Shown here piece after piece: positions 55,021-64,000 of a stretch of DNA of 64,000 nucleotides. How positions within the stretch are numbered: the first letter of the stretch is position 1; every line of letters starts with the position of its first letter. The notes beneath the pieces were generated by a model. That model was not told where the DNA came from and made no database searches. It was given only the letters and a program-made list of their open reading frames with translations. Made by a program: the position numbers and the translations under genes. This stretch comes from Camellia lanceoleosa (Eukaryota > Streptophyta > Magnoliopsida > Ericales > Theaceae), in contig JANUSC010000052.1 of the NCBI GenBank assembly GCA_025200525.1, positions 992,001 through 1,056,000 on the forward strand, given 5' to 3'.

Positions 55021-57129
55021 AAAAATCCTGGAAATTCTAGGTTGTGTTCTTAAGCTTCAATTCAATTTCCCAGCTACCATTCTTGCATGCAAAGGCTCAA
55101 ATCTCAAATATAATCATACTAACATGGTTCCCTTGCAAGATTATAGCATTATGAAGTTCAATTTCTTGATTTACCTACATGCATGTCCCAAAACATGACA
55201 AACTCATCACCAATATAACAAATTCATGCATTCAAGCTCATATCTTTAATTATTCAAACATGTAAGGCCATCTTGACTTCATTTCCATTTCAAAGATGCA
55301 AATGGTGCCAAAACTCAACAAAACCAAGCTTGCATGCATGATCAAACTTCAATTTTTGCTTAATCGACATGATGCATGCTAGATTATGCAACTTATGGTA
55401 ATTCAAAAGAAATTTTATGCATGCATGGTCATATCTCATCAAGACCAATTTAAATCTTACTCTTAATCACAAAAATACTTGAGCTCACAAGATCACACGT
55501 TCAATTCATTAATTCAAGAGTCAATGGCTTACCTAGAAGCTTAATCCTCACAGTTTAAGGTAATTTCTTGAACTAGCCTCCAAGATCACCAAGCTTTAGG
55601 ACCAAAATCTCAATTTCCTTCACCCTCTCTCTCTTAGCCGACCCTCTCTCAAGTCTAAGAGTTTTTCATCAGCCAAAAGAAGCTTAAAGGAGAGAAATGA
55701 GGGTGTAATTGACCCTTAATAAGCACCCACTCAACACATTATTTTATTATAAAACAATTGGGCACTTAATTCATCAATTTAATCAACTTAATCTGACCCA
55801 AAATCAATTTCCAATTAAATTTCACCGTAGGCTCTAAAAATTATGCCAATCACAATGGCGTAATCAATTCCCGGTTCCGTGGCCCATAAGGCCCTCAATT
55901 TAATTCCGAAGCGGATTATTCAAATAGATATTCCTACGATGAACAGATAAAATCCCAAAATCACATATACCCACATAATGGTACACAAAATCATATCAAA
56001 ACATATAATCACATACGTATTAGGGACCAATTAACATAATATAGAACAGGGGTATCACATTTAGCATCGCAACCGGCTAGTAATCCGTGATTACCGAAGG
56101 CCAGCTTAACAAAAATGACAATAATATAGAGTAAAGGGGCTGGCGGAAGCCAAAACAGTAAATAAAAGATGTCCAATGAGCTGTGACAATCTGGATGCAA
56201 AAAGTCTTTTTATAAACATGCCACATTGGTAACCAAAACATATGTACGTGCGACATATACACAAACATCCATATTAGGGACCAAATCTCTAACTATAACT
56301 GTACGGTCAAGTCTTAACCATTTATTACAGAATAGAGGCAAAAGGGGGAATCTAAAACACCCCAAAATAGCCTTGGCTTTGACAAAACGGGAGCTTCGCC
56401 TGACGCTCCTAGTTTCGGTCCGGTGCCTGGACACCTACATTTAAATATAAACAGTGAGCTAAAACCCAGTGAATAACATATGCATAAAGGGGTTAAGAAT
56501 AAATGTCCTTTCAGCAATCAAAACAGTCCATTGTATCAGTAAATTAGCTATTCAACTAGTGGCTCATATTTCATGTCATAACAGTCATTTAGAAAACATA
56601 ATAGTCATACATGGTACATCCAATAGCAAAGCAGTACAGTAGGTCTTAACAGACCGAACAGTCAATTGATAGCCATCATAATAGTAAACAGTAGTAGTTC
56701 CAAACATGGGAACCGATAGAGATCTCTGTGACAGTAGCAGTAATAGTTCAGTAACAGTAAATTGCTATGGATGCCACGAATACAGTTCACAAATTGGACA
56801 AACATTCATTCATTAAACAATAACGTTTCAGTAAGCAGAATAGTTGATCATTCAGAAAATAATTATAATTAAACATATTTTTACAACATTGTTACTCACA
56901 GAGCATTGGGCTATAGACAAGCTAACGAGTGTCCTCGAATGCCAATCCTACAGAGTAACAGAACGAACACACACTCGGGATTAATAACTTAGCCCCTAAC
57001 TATACTTGGTGTGGTGCTATAATATTATCCGTATTAAGATGTCTTAAACTTGGCTTAGGAATGTCTAGGATGGAATGAGGATGCGAAAATGCACTTTAAA
57101 ACACTTTTCAAATTTTTGCTAAAACAGGG

Positions 57130-57465
57130 GTTTCGCTCGAGCGTGACTTTCTACGCTCGAGCGAGCCTGCCAAAATAGAGGGGTCGCTCAAGCATGGACT
57201 TCCTCGCTCGAGCGGTCTGTAAAAATGCAAAAAGTGCTGGATGTTGAAAATCCCCGCTTAACGCTCGCTCAATGCTTGCTCGAGCGTGAGACACAGCTAT
57301 TCGCTCGACGTAGGTCTCATCGCTTAAGCGTTCATCTGTGTGCACCAAAAACCTGAGAACTTGCAATCTACGCTCGAGCCAGAATTCCTCCGCTCGAGCG
57401 GAGCTCCGAACAAAAGATGGTCGCTCGAGCATGGAATCCTTCGCTCGAGCGTGGAAGCCAAAGTC
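57130..57465. repeat. palindrome array in LTR E
   Basis: Eight exact GCTCGAGC copies, several in 20-bp-spaced pairs (57136/57156, 57370/57390, 57421/57441), plus degenerate GCTCAAGC and GCTTAAGC. AAAAAGTGCTGGATG stands between pairs. Confidence 0.93.
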
Positions 57466-58469
57466 TAGAATTTCCAGATTTGCCTCCCAAACTCAAACCA
57501 AGCATTCAACACATCAAAACTCAACCTTTTGGGCCCATTTTCTGGAAAACACTTGAAAACCAACAATATAACATGTTTTGAAGATCAATTTTGTAAGATC
57601 AAGCCCAAAGGTAAGCCAATCGAACACCAATTTTAAAGAAACTTGAAGAACAATGCAAGAACATTACATGCAAGTGTTCTAATGAATTCCAATGCTCCAA
57701 AACATGACCAAATGCAAGATTGAGCTCAAAACTATGGTGAATTCATGGACTACAACCAAAATGTGGACATACATGTGGAAATTCTTATGAAAACAACCTC
57801 AAAATGCTAGAGTATGTACACACATGCATGAATCTATTCTCAATTCAACTCTTTAAATTAATTCATGACTCATAATCACTAATTTACCATGAACCATGCA
57901 AGGAATAACTTAAATACACAATTAAGAAGATGATTTTCCTACCTTAGGCCTTGAATTCTAGGTGTGAAAGCTCAAATATGCAAATTCCCTTCAATTCTTC
58001 TAAGTTCAAGCAAAATCCTTCTTGAAGAACTCAATTTCTCTCACTCTTCCTTTCTCACTCGGTTTGGTCTAAAGAAGATGAGCAAATGATGTATTAAAAT
58101 GATGTAAAGTGGAGGATAGGTGGTCTAGAATCAAGCCACTTAGTGGCAAAAGTGCAAATATCTCAAACCAATGTATTCTAACATTATTTAATCTAATTTA
58201 ATCATTCCAAGTCAAATTTTAATTGAACCTACCATGAAATCACATAAATTTTAACTAGCATATAACACTAATCAATTTTTGATTCGGCCGCCGATAAGGC
58301 CTTCAATTTGCGGTTCGAAATTAAAAAATGAACAGATCATTTAACGGCAAACAGATAGAAATGCAACTAATGCAACACATTCATATAAACAGATCAAGAT
58401 TTCATTCTAATCATTTACTTATTATGCTTAATCACAGATTAGCACTAATCAGAGGTGAGGGTTGTCACA

Positions 58470-58580
58470 GTTTCCCCTCCTTAAAAAGAGTTTGGTCCTC
58501 CAAACTCGAATTACCTTCATTTTGGAAGAATACAGGATTCAGAAGGAACAGTTCAGGATACCATTTGTAAGACGAGCTAA
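58470..58580 (-). pseudogene. polypurine tract and pol tail of the chromovirus owning LTR E
   Basis: On the minus strand AAGGAGGGGAAAC directly precedes the LTR start TGTGACAACCC. Upstream of that the frame KWYPELFLLNPVFF, then SSLEDQTLFKEG, resembles the end of chromovirus pol after the chromodomain (usual form YPELF...FEDE). The rest of the element is cut off by the Tat element starting near 58581. Confidence 0.7.
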
Positions 58581-59528
58581 TCTGAGTTCGCTAAATTAAT
58601 TAGGCCCAATAGCCCGAGATTGGTAGGGTCGAATTTATCGCAAGTCCAAGATTGGTGGGCCCGGATTAATCACCATCAAACGGGCCAAATCGTTCTAAGC
58701 GTCGAAAGGGTTCGGATCCACGAACCTATGGATCCGAAGCACTTGGCTTTAAACGGATTCAAACACAATCTAGGAACCGCTCCGTTAATGAGTCCCAAAA
58801 CACTTGCGGGCGCGGAGCTTTCCGGGATCTACGCACCAGAACCATGGGCGTAATGGAGTTCGAACAAAGGACCCGATCCCGAAAACGGTGAGTGGGGATA
58901 AATTCACTCTTCGATTAAACTAGCCTATACCCGGGTCGAGGTGGCACGACTCCGGGGGGTCCATGAGACTTGGCAATATTTAGCGGCGAGAGGGTCCTCT
59001 AGGACTACCTCGGCCCCTTGGGATGATTGGGGATCATTGGTTAGGTGTGGCTAAGAAGAAAGGTTCGCCGAGGGGTTGATCTCCTCTTTGGGGTTTTTCT
59101 CATCCTCGGAGAGGTCACCTCCTCGAACAAGGTGGTTAGAGAGAATATTCCCCATGTGCCTTGCACATGGGCTCCATCCTACATCATGAGGTGCCTATAA
59201 ATAGCACCCACCCACAGCTTTACAAGGGATGGATTTTGGAGATTTTTTAACTCTTGGGAAAGAACTGATTTCCCTTCTCCATTATCAACCTTGAGAGTGA
59301 AAGTGGGAGATCCATGGGAGAGCCTTGTCATTATTCTCTCTCTAGCTACCTTGCCTTCTTCTTCACCCAATCTCTTATCTCCATCATCTCCTTTACTCTT
59401 GTGTTCTTAAGTTAAGACTATTGAAGAATCTAAGCCTTTCATTATCTTCTAGAGACTTCGAAATTTTTCTTCAAGGATCTTCAAAGATCTTCGAATTTTC
59501 TAACTACTTTCTTGAACCCTCTCATACA
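58581..59528 (+). repeat. 5' LTR of the second Tat element
   Basis: The end CTCATACA at 59528 is fixed by the primer site 2 bases later. The start near TGAGTTCGCTAAATTAATTA at 58581 is inferred from where the chromovirus pol tail ends and is uncertain, since the partner LTR is not in the window. Confidence 0.55.
59196..59203 (+). promoter_or_regulatory. TATA box of the second Tat LTR
   Basis: TATAAATA stands about 330 bases before the LTR end, preceded by CTACATCATGAGGTGCC. A transcript start near 59228 would follow. Confidence 0.65.
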
Positions 59529-59530
59529 TT

Positions 59531-59548
59531 TGGCGACTTCACTGGGGA
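59531..59548 (+). promoter_or_regulatory. primer binding site of the second Tat element (tRNA-Arg type)
   Basis: TGGCGACTTCACTGGGGA, 2 bases after the LTR end. It differs from the site of the first Tat element. Confidence 0.75.
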
Positions 59549-59603
59549 GGCGGATTGGTTAATGGTCTCAATGAGATCTGGAATCCACACAACTCCAACA
59601 AGG

Positions 59604-61396
59604 ATGGCGGGAGAAGATGAAGTTCACCAACAAAGATCCTCTAATGGTGGTGATGACAGGACCATGGCTCCAGATCAACCACTTTTGCTTGAGGCCATTC
59701 AAGGACTTCAAAATACTCAGCAGGAGATTCTTACCACTCTTCAAAATCTCACTCACACCATGTTGGTGATGAGTTCTAATTTTACACCGGCGCTAAACCG
59801 AAATCAAACTGGTGGTGGAGTTATTCCCGCCGGAGCGCAAAATCAAATCCAAGGAGAAGTAGGCCCCAATCAGCCTATAGCTCATGGCAACACGGCCACA
59901 GTAACACATGCTCAAACCGCAGTAGGCGACAGCAGTTTGCCCATGCCCGGGCTTCATGGTGTGCCAAGCCAAGATCCAATGGTGACTGGGGGAGGTTCTG
60001 GTGTAATGAATGGCGCTCCGACGACTATTGGTGTCCAGGAAAACATGAGGAGCATGATGGTGCAAAAGGGAGCTCTGCCCATACCTAATCTTGCTACGCC
60101 ACCAGTAAATGTTACCCAAGCACCAAGCGGGTCTCCTTTCGTGCCGACAACAAATTTGCAAGCACAACCCGGTATAGCGGTGCCGTGCAGTGGACTTTAC
60201 GAGCCTCAATTCAATGTCCCATGACCAACTGGCTTGTCTATAGGCGCTGATGGCCAGTATCGTCAAATGTCCTCACCAATGATGAATTTATAGCACCAGA
60301 ATGGCCAAGTCACCCCTAGCTCAGTCTTGGGGTCCATAAGCCAAGTTCTGGGAATACCAATATCAAACTCTCTCCCTCAACAATTTCTCACTCTCGCCGA
60401 TGTGCAAGCCATGTTCGATCTCAAACAGGACCAGAGGACCTTACCCTCTTTGCCTGATCCGGATGTCAAGCCGCCTTACCCCATTGAAATGCTAAGCTAT
60501 CCATACCCTAAGGGGTATACAATGCCGAAGTTCATCAAGTTCGATGGCAAGCAAGGAAATGCTCGAGAACATGTTGTGCGATTTATTAAGACTCTAGGTA
60601 TTCATCATTCAAACCACGTCCTGCGGCTGAGAGAATTCTCTAAGTCCCTCACTGACCGAACATATAGTTGGTATGTTAATTTGGCCCCAAACTCTGTCCG
60701 AAGTTGGAGGAAATGGTTAACAAATTCCACTCTACGTTCTTTCAAGTGGCGAAGAAGGTGACCACACTTACATTGTGTAAAGAAAAGCAGCAGGAAAATG
60801 AAGACATCCTTGACTACGTCAAAAAGTTTCAGGACAAGGCCGTGGATTGCCATGAAGCAGTGGAGGAGAGTTATCTGGTTCAAATCTGTCTAGAAGGGGC
60901 ATTGAGCAGGTACAAAATGTTTCTAGTTAATCACAAGCTACCCACCTTCTCGGCATTAATAGAAACAGCTCGGAACATTAGCATTCCTCAGGCTCAGGAG
61001 TCCGGATTTAAGACCAGTTACAAGACTAGCTTCAAATCGTCTCGTGGACCTATTGTTGCTGCTGTCTCTGCTCTAGATATCCGAAAGTCACAAGGAGGAG
61101 GTCATAAAGGCCAGAAGAGAAAGCAATATAATGGTGAAAAGGGGAATGTTTCTTATCCATGTGGAATCGAGGAAGTAAAAGCTCTAGTTAAGGAATGGGT
61201 GGCCGACGGAAAGCTAAAATTGCCTTATGTCGAAGAAATGCCATCAAAAAAGGACCGTGAGAGCCCTGAATTTTGTGTCTACCATCGTACATTGAAACAT
61301 CCGACAGAGAAGTGTTGGACTCTCAGGAAAATCTTCAGAGATAAAGTCGAGGCAGACGAATTGAGGTTCAAAAAACAAGGGAATCAAGATATCTGA
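59604..61396 (+). pseudogene. gag: gag of the second Tat element (stops, one frameshift)
   Basis: The likely start is ATG at 59604 (MAGEDEVHQQRS). The open frame begins 61 codons earlier inside the LTR, which is not meaningful. A Gln/Pro/Gly-rich N-terminal part ends in stops at 60222 and 60291. In the same frame follow LADVQAMFDLKQDQRTLPSL, YPYPKGYTMPKFIKFDGKQG and FSKSLTDRTYSWYVNLAPNS, the capsid core. At about 60700 the frame shifts to KFHSTFFQVAKKVTTLTLCK and QKAVDCHEAVEE-like text, ending with a basic, Gly-rich region and CVYHRTLKHPTEKCWTLRK (C/H-rich). A stop at 61394 separates it from the protease frame. Confidence 0.85.
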
Positions 61397-61441
61397 GAAC
61401 AACCATATCCTCAGTACCGAGACAAGGGCAAGAATATTGCT

Positions 61442-62293
61442 ATGATAGCTTATGAAGGCCCGATGATTGAGGCTATCGCCAATCTCGATGACGATGATTA
61501 TTATCTGGATGACATCCTCAAGCCCGAGGGTGAGCAAGTTTACTATGGAAGTGCTCTCGATCCAGAGGACAGAACCTTCATAACTCATGTCAACAATCCC
61601 TTTGATCTAGAAGGAGGAGAAGAGTACTACGAAAGAGGAGGACACCATGTTTATGTGGCATCTTATTTTGAAGAGACCGAGGAGATGATTAACTACGAGC
61701 CTCCAAGAGTGGAAAAGGATCCGGATCACTATGCCAAAACCTTGCAAGACTGTGTAAAGTTCAAGCAATTCTTCGGCCAGCTTGGACTTTCCAGGGAGGC
61801 AAGAACAGAAATCACCAAGTCTATCATCAATATAGCTGAGGCTCACCATGAGGAATACATGTCGACCGAGGGATCTATTCTGAGGAAGGCAAAAGAGCAA
61901 TCTAGTGCCATTACTTTCTCTGAGACTGATCGGAAGTATCCCTTTTCTCACAACCGCCCGCTTTACGTGACTGCTTTTATTAACAGGGTTGAGTTCAAAA
62001 GGGCCTTTCTGGACAGCGGAGCCTCTATCAACATCATGACTCGCGCTACTCTAGAAAAGGCCGGAATCCCTGAAGAGCACATTGCGAAACAGCCGATAGT
62101 CATCACTGGCTTCAGTGGAGAAATGAGAGTTACTATAGGATGTGTAACAGTTGATTTAGCCGTCGGAGAGATTTGCTCAACCACCAAGTTCCATATTATC
62201 GACTCCGAGGCAAATTATCACATCATTCTAGGAAGGACCTGGATGCATAGATATGAAATTGTACATGCCATCAAGTTATCATTAGTGTGTTAA
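61442..62293 (+). pseudogene. linker and retropepsin of the second Tat element
   Basis: An acidic linker (residues 1-110) leads to a protease with AFLDSGASINIMTRATLEKA (residues about 188-207), ITGFSGEM and YHIILGRTWMHRYE. The active-site DSGA is intact, unlike in the first Tat element. This frame is the same as 60704-61396, with only the stop at 61394 between them. It ends at TAA at 62291-62293, just after the protease. Decayed pol linker follows to about 62780 with a frameshift. Confidence 0.85.
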
Positions 62294-62779
62294 GGCTAAA
62301 TGGGGAAAGAAGACGGTGACAATTTAGGCTACAAAAAGGCCTTTCGAGACCCATAAAGCTCATTACTCTGATGCCATCTACTTCACCGAATTGGTTATCG
62401 AAGAAATTCCCACCACCTCTAAGCCTCGAGGGGTCAAAATTCCTCGTTGGGAGGATATCAAAGATGACAAGGAGCCAAGGGCAGAATCAAGTAAACGGGC
62501 GATCTCTAGACCAGAAAGTCCGCCTATTCCTCAGAAGGTGATGAAAGTCCGAGAAAGGGGCAAGATGGTGTACTATTTATGAAGGTGTGGGGAGTCGGTT
62601 TCTTCAGTCACCGACTCCGAGTCAAAAGAAGAGCCTCCTGACAATGACATAGTGATAAAGCCTGAAGTGGCTCCAGAATGTATGCAAGATGGGCCAAAGC
62701 CTTAGCCGGAACAACTTATTGAAATAGATCTGAGTGATGGACAAGATGCTTCAAGGCCGATATTCATAAGTTCAAGCCT

Positions 62780-64000
62780 TAGCCCAGAGAAGCGGGAACA
62801 GTTGTTAAAGTTGATAAGCCGGTATTCAGATGTGTTTGCTTGGTCATATAAGGAAATGCCCGGACTAGATCTTGACCTAGTCTCTCATTATCTTGATGTG
62901 TTCCCAAACTCCAAGCCAATTAAGCAAGCCGCTTGAAAATATCATCCAGATCTCGAAGAGAAGATTAAGGAGAAGATTGAAAAACTTCAACAGGCTGGTT
63001 TCATCCAGCCAATACAGTACCCCACGTGGTTGGCAAACATAGTGCCAGTAAAGAAGAAGAATGGTCAAATCAGAGTATGTGTAGACTTTCGAGATTTGAA
63101 CAAATCTTGCCCGAAGGATGAATTCCCTCTACCTGACATCGATACCCTTGTGGATGCTACCTTGGGACACCAAATGTTCTCATTCATTGATGGATTCAGC
63201 GGATACAATCAGATTAAGATGGCTAAAGAGGACGCAGAATAGACTGCTTTTATAACACCTCTCGGAAACTTCTTCTATACAATCATGCCTTTCAGACTCA
63301 AGAATGCCGGAGCAATTTACCAAAGGACTATGACTGCAATCTTTCATGACATGATCCATCATGAGGTGGAAGAGTATGTTGATGATCTAGTGGTGAAATC
63401 CAAGAAAGAAGAGGACCACCTCCGAGACCTTGAGAAAGTATTCAAGAGGTGCCAAAAATTCAAAATGAGAATGAATCCTCGCAAATGTGCTTTCGGGGTG
63501 ACGGCCGGGAAGTTCCTCGGGTTTTTTGTACATAGGCATGGTATCTAGGCAGATGAAGACAAGGTCAAATCTATCAGAGCAATGCCTTCCCCGCATTCTC
63601 AGAAGGAGTTAAAGAAGTTCCTCGGGAAGATGTCTTATATTCAGAGGTTTATCCCAGCACTTGCAGAGATCTCTGCCCCTTTCGGCTCATTGTTAAATGG
63701 AGATGCCAAGTTCGAGTGGAACCAAGAGCACCAAAAGGCCTTCGAGAGAATCAAGGCGGCCTTGACCTCGCCTCAGACCATGATAGCCCAGAAGCCCGGG
63801 GTACCTTTAATGTTGTACCTAACCTCAACCCCCAAGTCCATAAGGGCATTATTGGTCCAAGATGTAGACGGAGCAGAACGCCTGGTGTATTACATCAGCC
63901 GGAAGATTCGAGGAGCAGAAGTCCAATATACTCCAATAGAGAGACATTGCTTAGCTTTGGTATTCACTGCCTAAAAGCTCAGACATTACTTCTTAGCACA
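62780..64000 (+). pseudogene. reverse transcriptase and RNase H start of the second Tat element, cut by window end
   Basis: One frame carries the whole domain with stops near 62933, 63240, 63546 and 63972. Motifs in order: YSDVFAWSYKEMPGLD, KLQQAGFIQPIQYPTWLANI, VPVKKKNGQIRVCVDFRDLN, FSFIDGFSGYNQIKMA, MPFRLKNAGAIYQ, EEYVDDLVVKS (YVDD intact), KFLGFFVHRHGI and the connection YIQRFIPALAEISAPF. RNase H begins near LLVQDVDGAERLVYYISRKI. The window ends there. Confidence 0.88.

Larger units (their letters stand above)
53286..56059 (-). mobile_element. solo LTR D (2774 bp), divergent member of the family
   Basis: It begins TGTCACGACCCTAACCCGCC and ends GGGGTATCACA (plus reading). TTTAG flanks both sides (53281-53285, 56060-56064). 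It lies 33 bp from the left edge of E, in the same sense. It carries the minisatellite at 53890-54457 and the palindrome array at 54788-55020. Confidence 0.95.
53253..58469 (-). mobile_element. 3' LTR E of a chromovirus (about 2.44 kb net), with LTR D inside
   Basis: It starts TATCACGACCCAAACCCGCC at 53253 (family norm TGTCAC) and ends GGTGAGGGTTGTCACA at 58469 (plus reading). Outside the right edge lie, on the minus strand, a polypurine tract and a pol tail, so E is the 3' LTR of an element that once continued to the right. Net length is 2438 bp, equal to B. The left flank is CAAAC; its partner is not in the window. Confidence 0.9.
58581..64000 (+). mobile_element. second Tat-group Ty3/gypsy element (Ogre-like primer site), cut by window end
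   Basis: On the plus strand: LTR (about 58581-59528), primer site, gag, protease and reverse transcriptase up to the window end. The primer site TGGCGACTTCACTGGGGA resembles the tRNA-Arg type used by Ogre/Tat elements, and the RT block EEYVDDLVVKSK fits Tat. Many stops and two frameshifts are visible, so it is dead as read. Confidence 0.85.

Noticed and set aside
59421..59603. N-terminal extension of the second Tat gag
   Set aside because: It covers the LTR end and primer binding site, so the real start must be downstream, most likely ATG at 59604.
59793..60266. 157-codon minus-strand frame
   Set aside because: It is the reverse of gag of the second Tat element and has no recognisable motif.

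Overview
The window is nuclear DNA of a flowering plant, most likely a eudicot. The evidence is AT-rich, intron-like and intergenic DNA, plant-type transposon families, a plastid-type DnaJ gene and a NAC-domain fragment. I cannot name the species. The window is almost all transposable elements. The only host gene I consider intact is a DnaJ20-like chaperone at 16417-16893 (minus strand). A NAC-domain remnant lies at 6584-6859. I recognise no tRNA, rRNA or CRISPR.

Layout. 1-6069: a decayed Ty3/gypsy element of the Tat group on the minus strand (5' LTR at 5658-6069; its 3' LTR lies left of the window). 6070-8066: microsatellites, the NAC fragment and a LINE ORF1 remnant. 8067-15364: a Mutator-like (MULE) transposon with terminal inverted repeats and an exact 9-bp target duplication. 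It carries a FAR1/MULE transposase followed by an OTU-like cysteine-protease domain, and it is split by a solo LTR (A, 9456-11878). 15374-25070: AT-rich DNA with the DnaJ gene, several MITEs, a small Helitron and foldback elements. 25071-49025: an old Ty1/copia element on the minus strand, split by a nest. Solo LTR B (27030-42010) lies in its RNase H region; B contains a 10.1-kb Tekay/Del-like chromovirus (G, 28451-38586) and solo LTR C (39582-41978). A separate 2.2-kb insertion (F) sits in the copia right LTR. 49026-53252: AT-rich DNA with a microsatellite, tandem repeats, MITEs, a SINE and a CACTA end. 53253-58580: the 3' LTR (E) and pol tail of another chromovirus, with solo LTR D inside E. 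58581-64000: a second Tat element on the plus strand that runs off the window.

How the pieces relate. LTRs A, B, C and E are one family of about 2.4 kb and D is a divergent relative. The DNA directly outside E (a polypurine tract and a chromodomain tail) links the family to a Tekay-like chromovirus. All five carry an array of the palindrome CGCTCGAGCG, usually as pairs spaced exactly 20 bp apart. C in B and D in E were inserted within 1 bp of the same site of the host LTR. G is the youngest element by LTR identity, yet it lacks gag and has a broken pol.

All coding interpretations were made by eye from conserved motifs. Family names are recognition calls, not database results.
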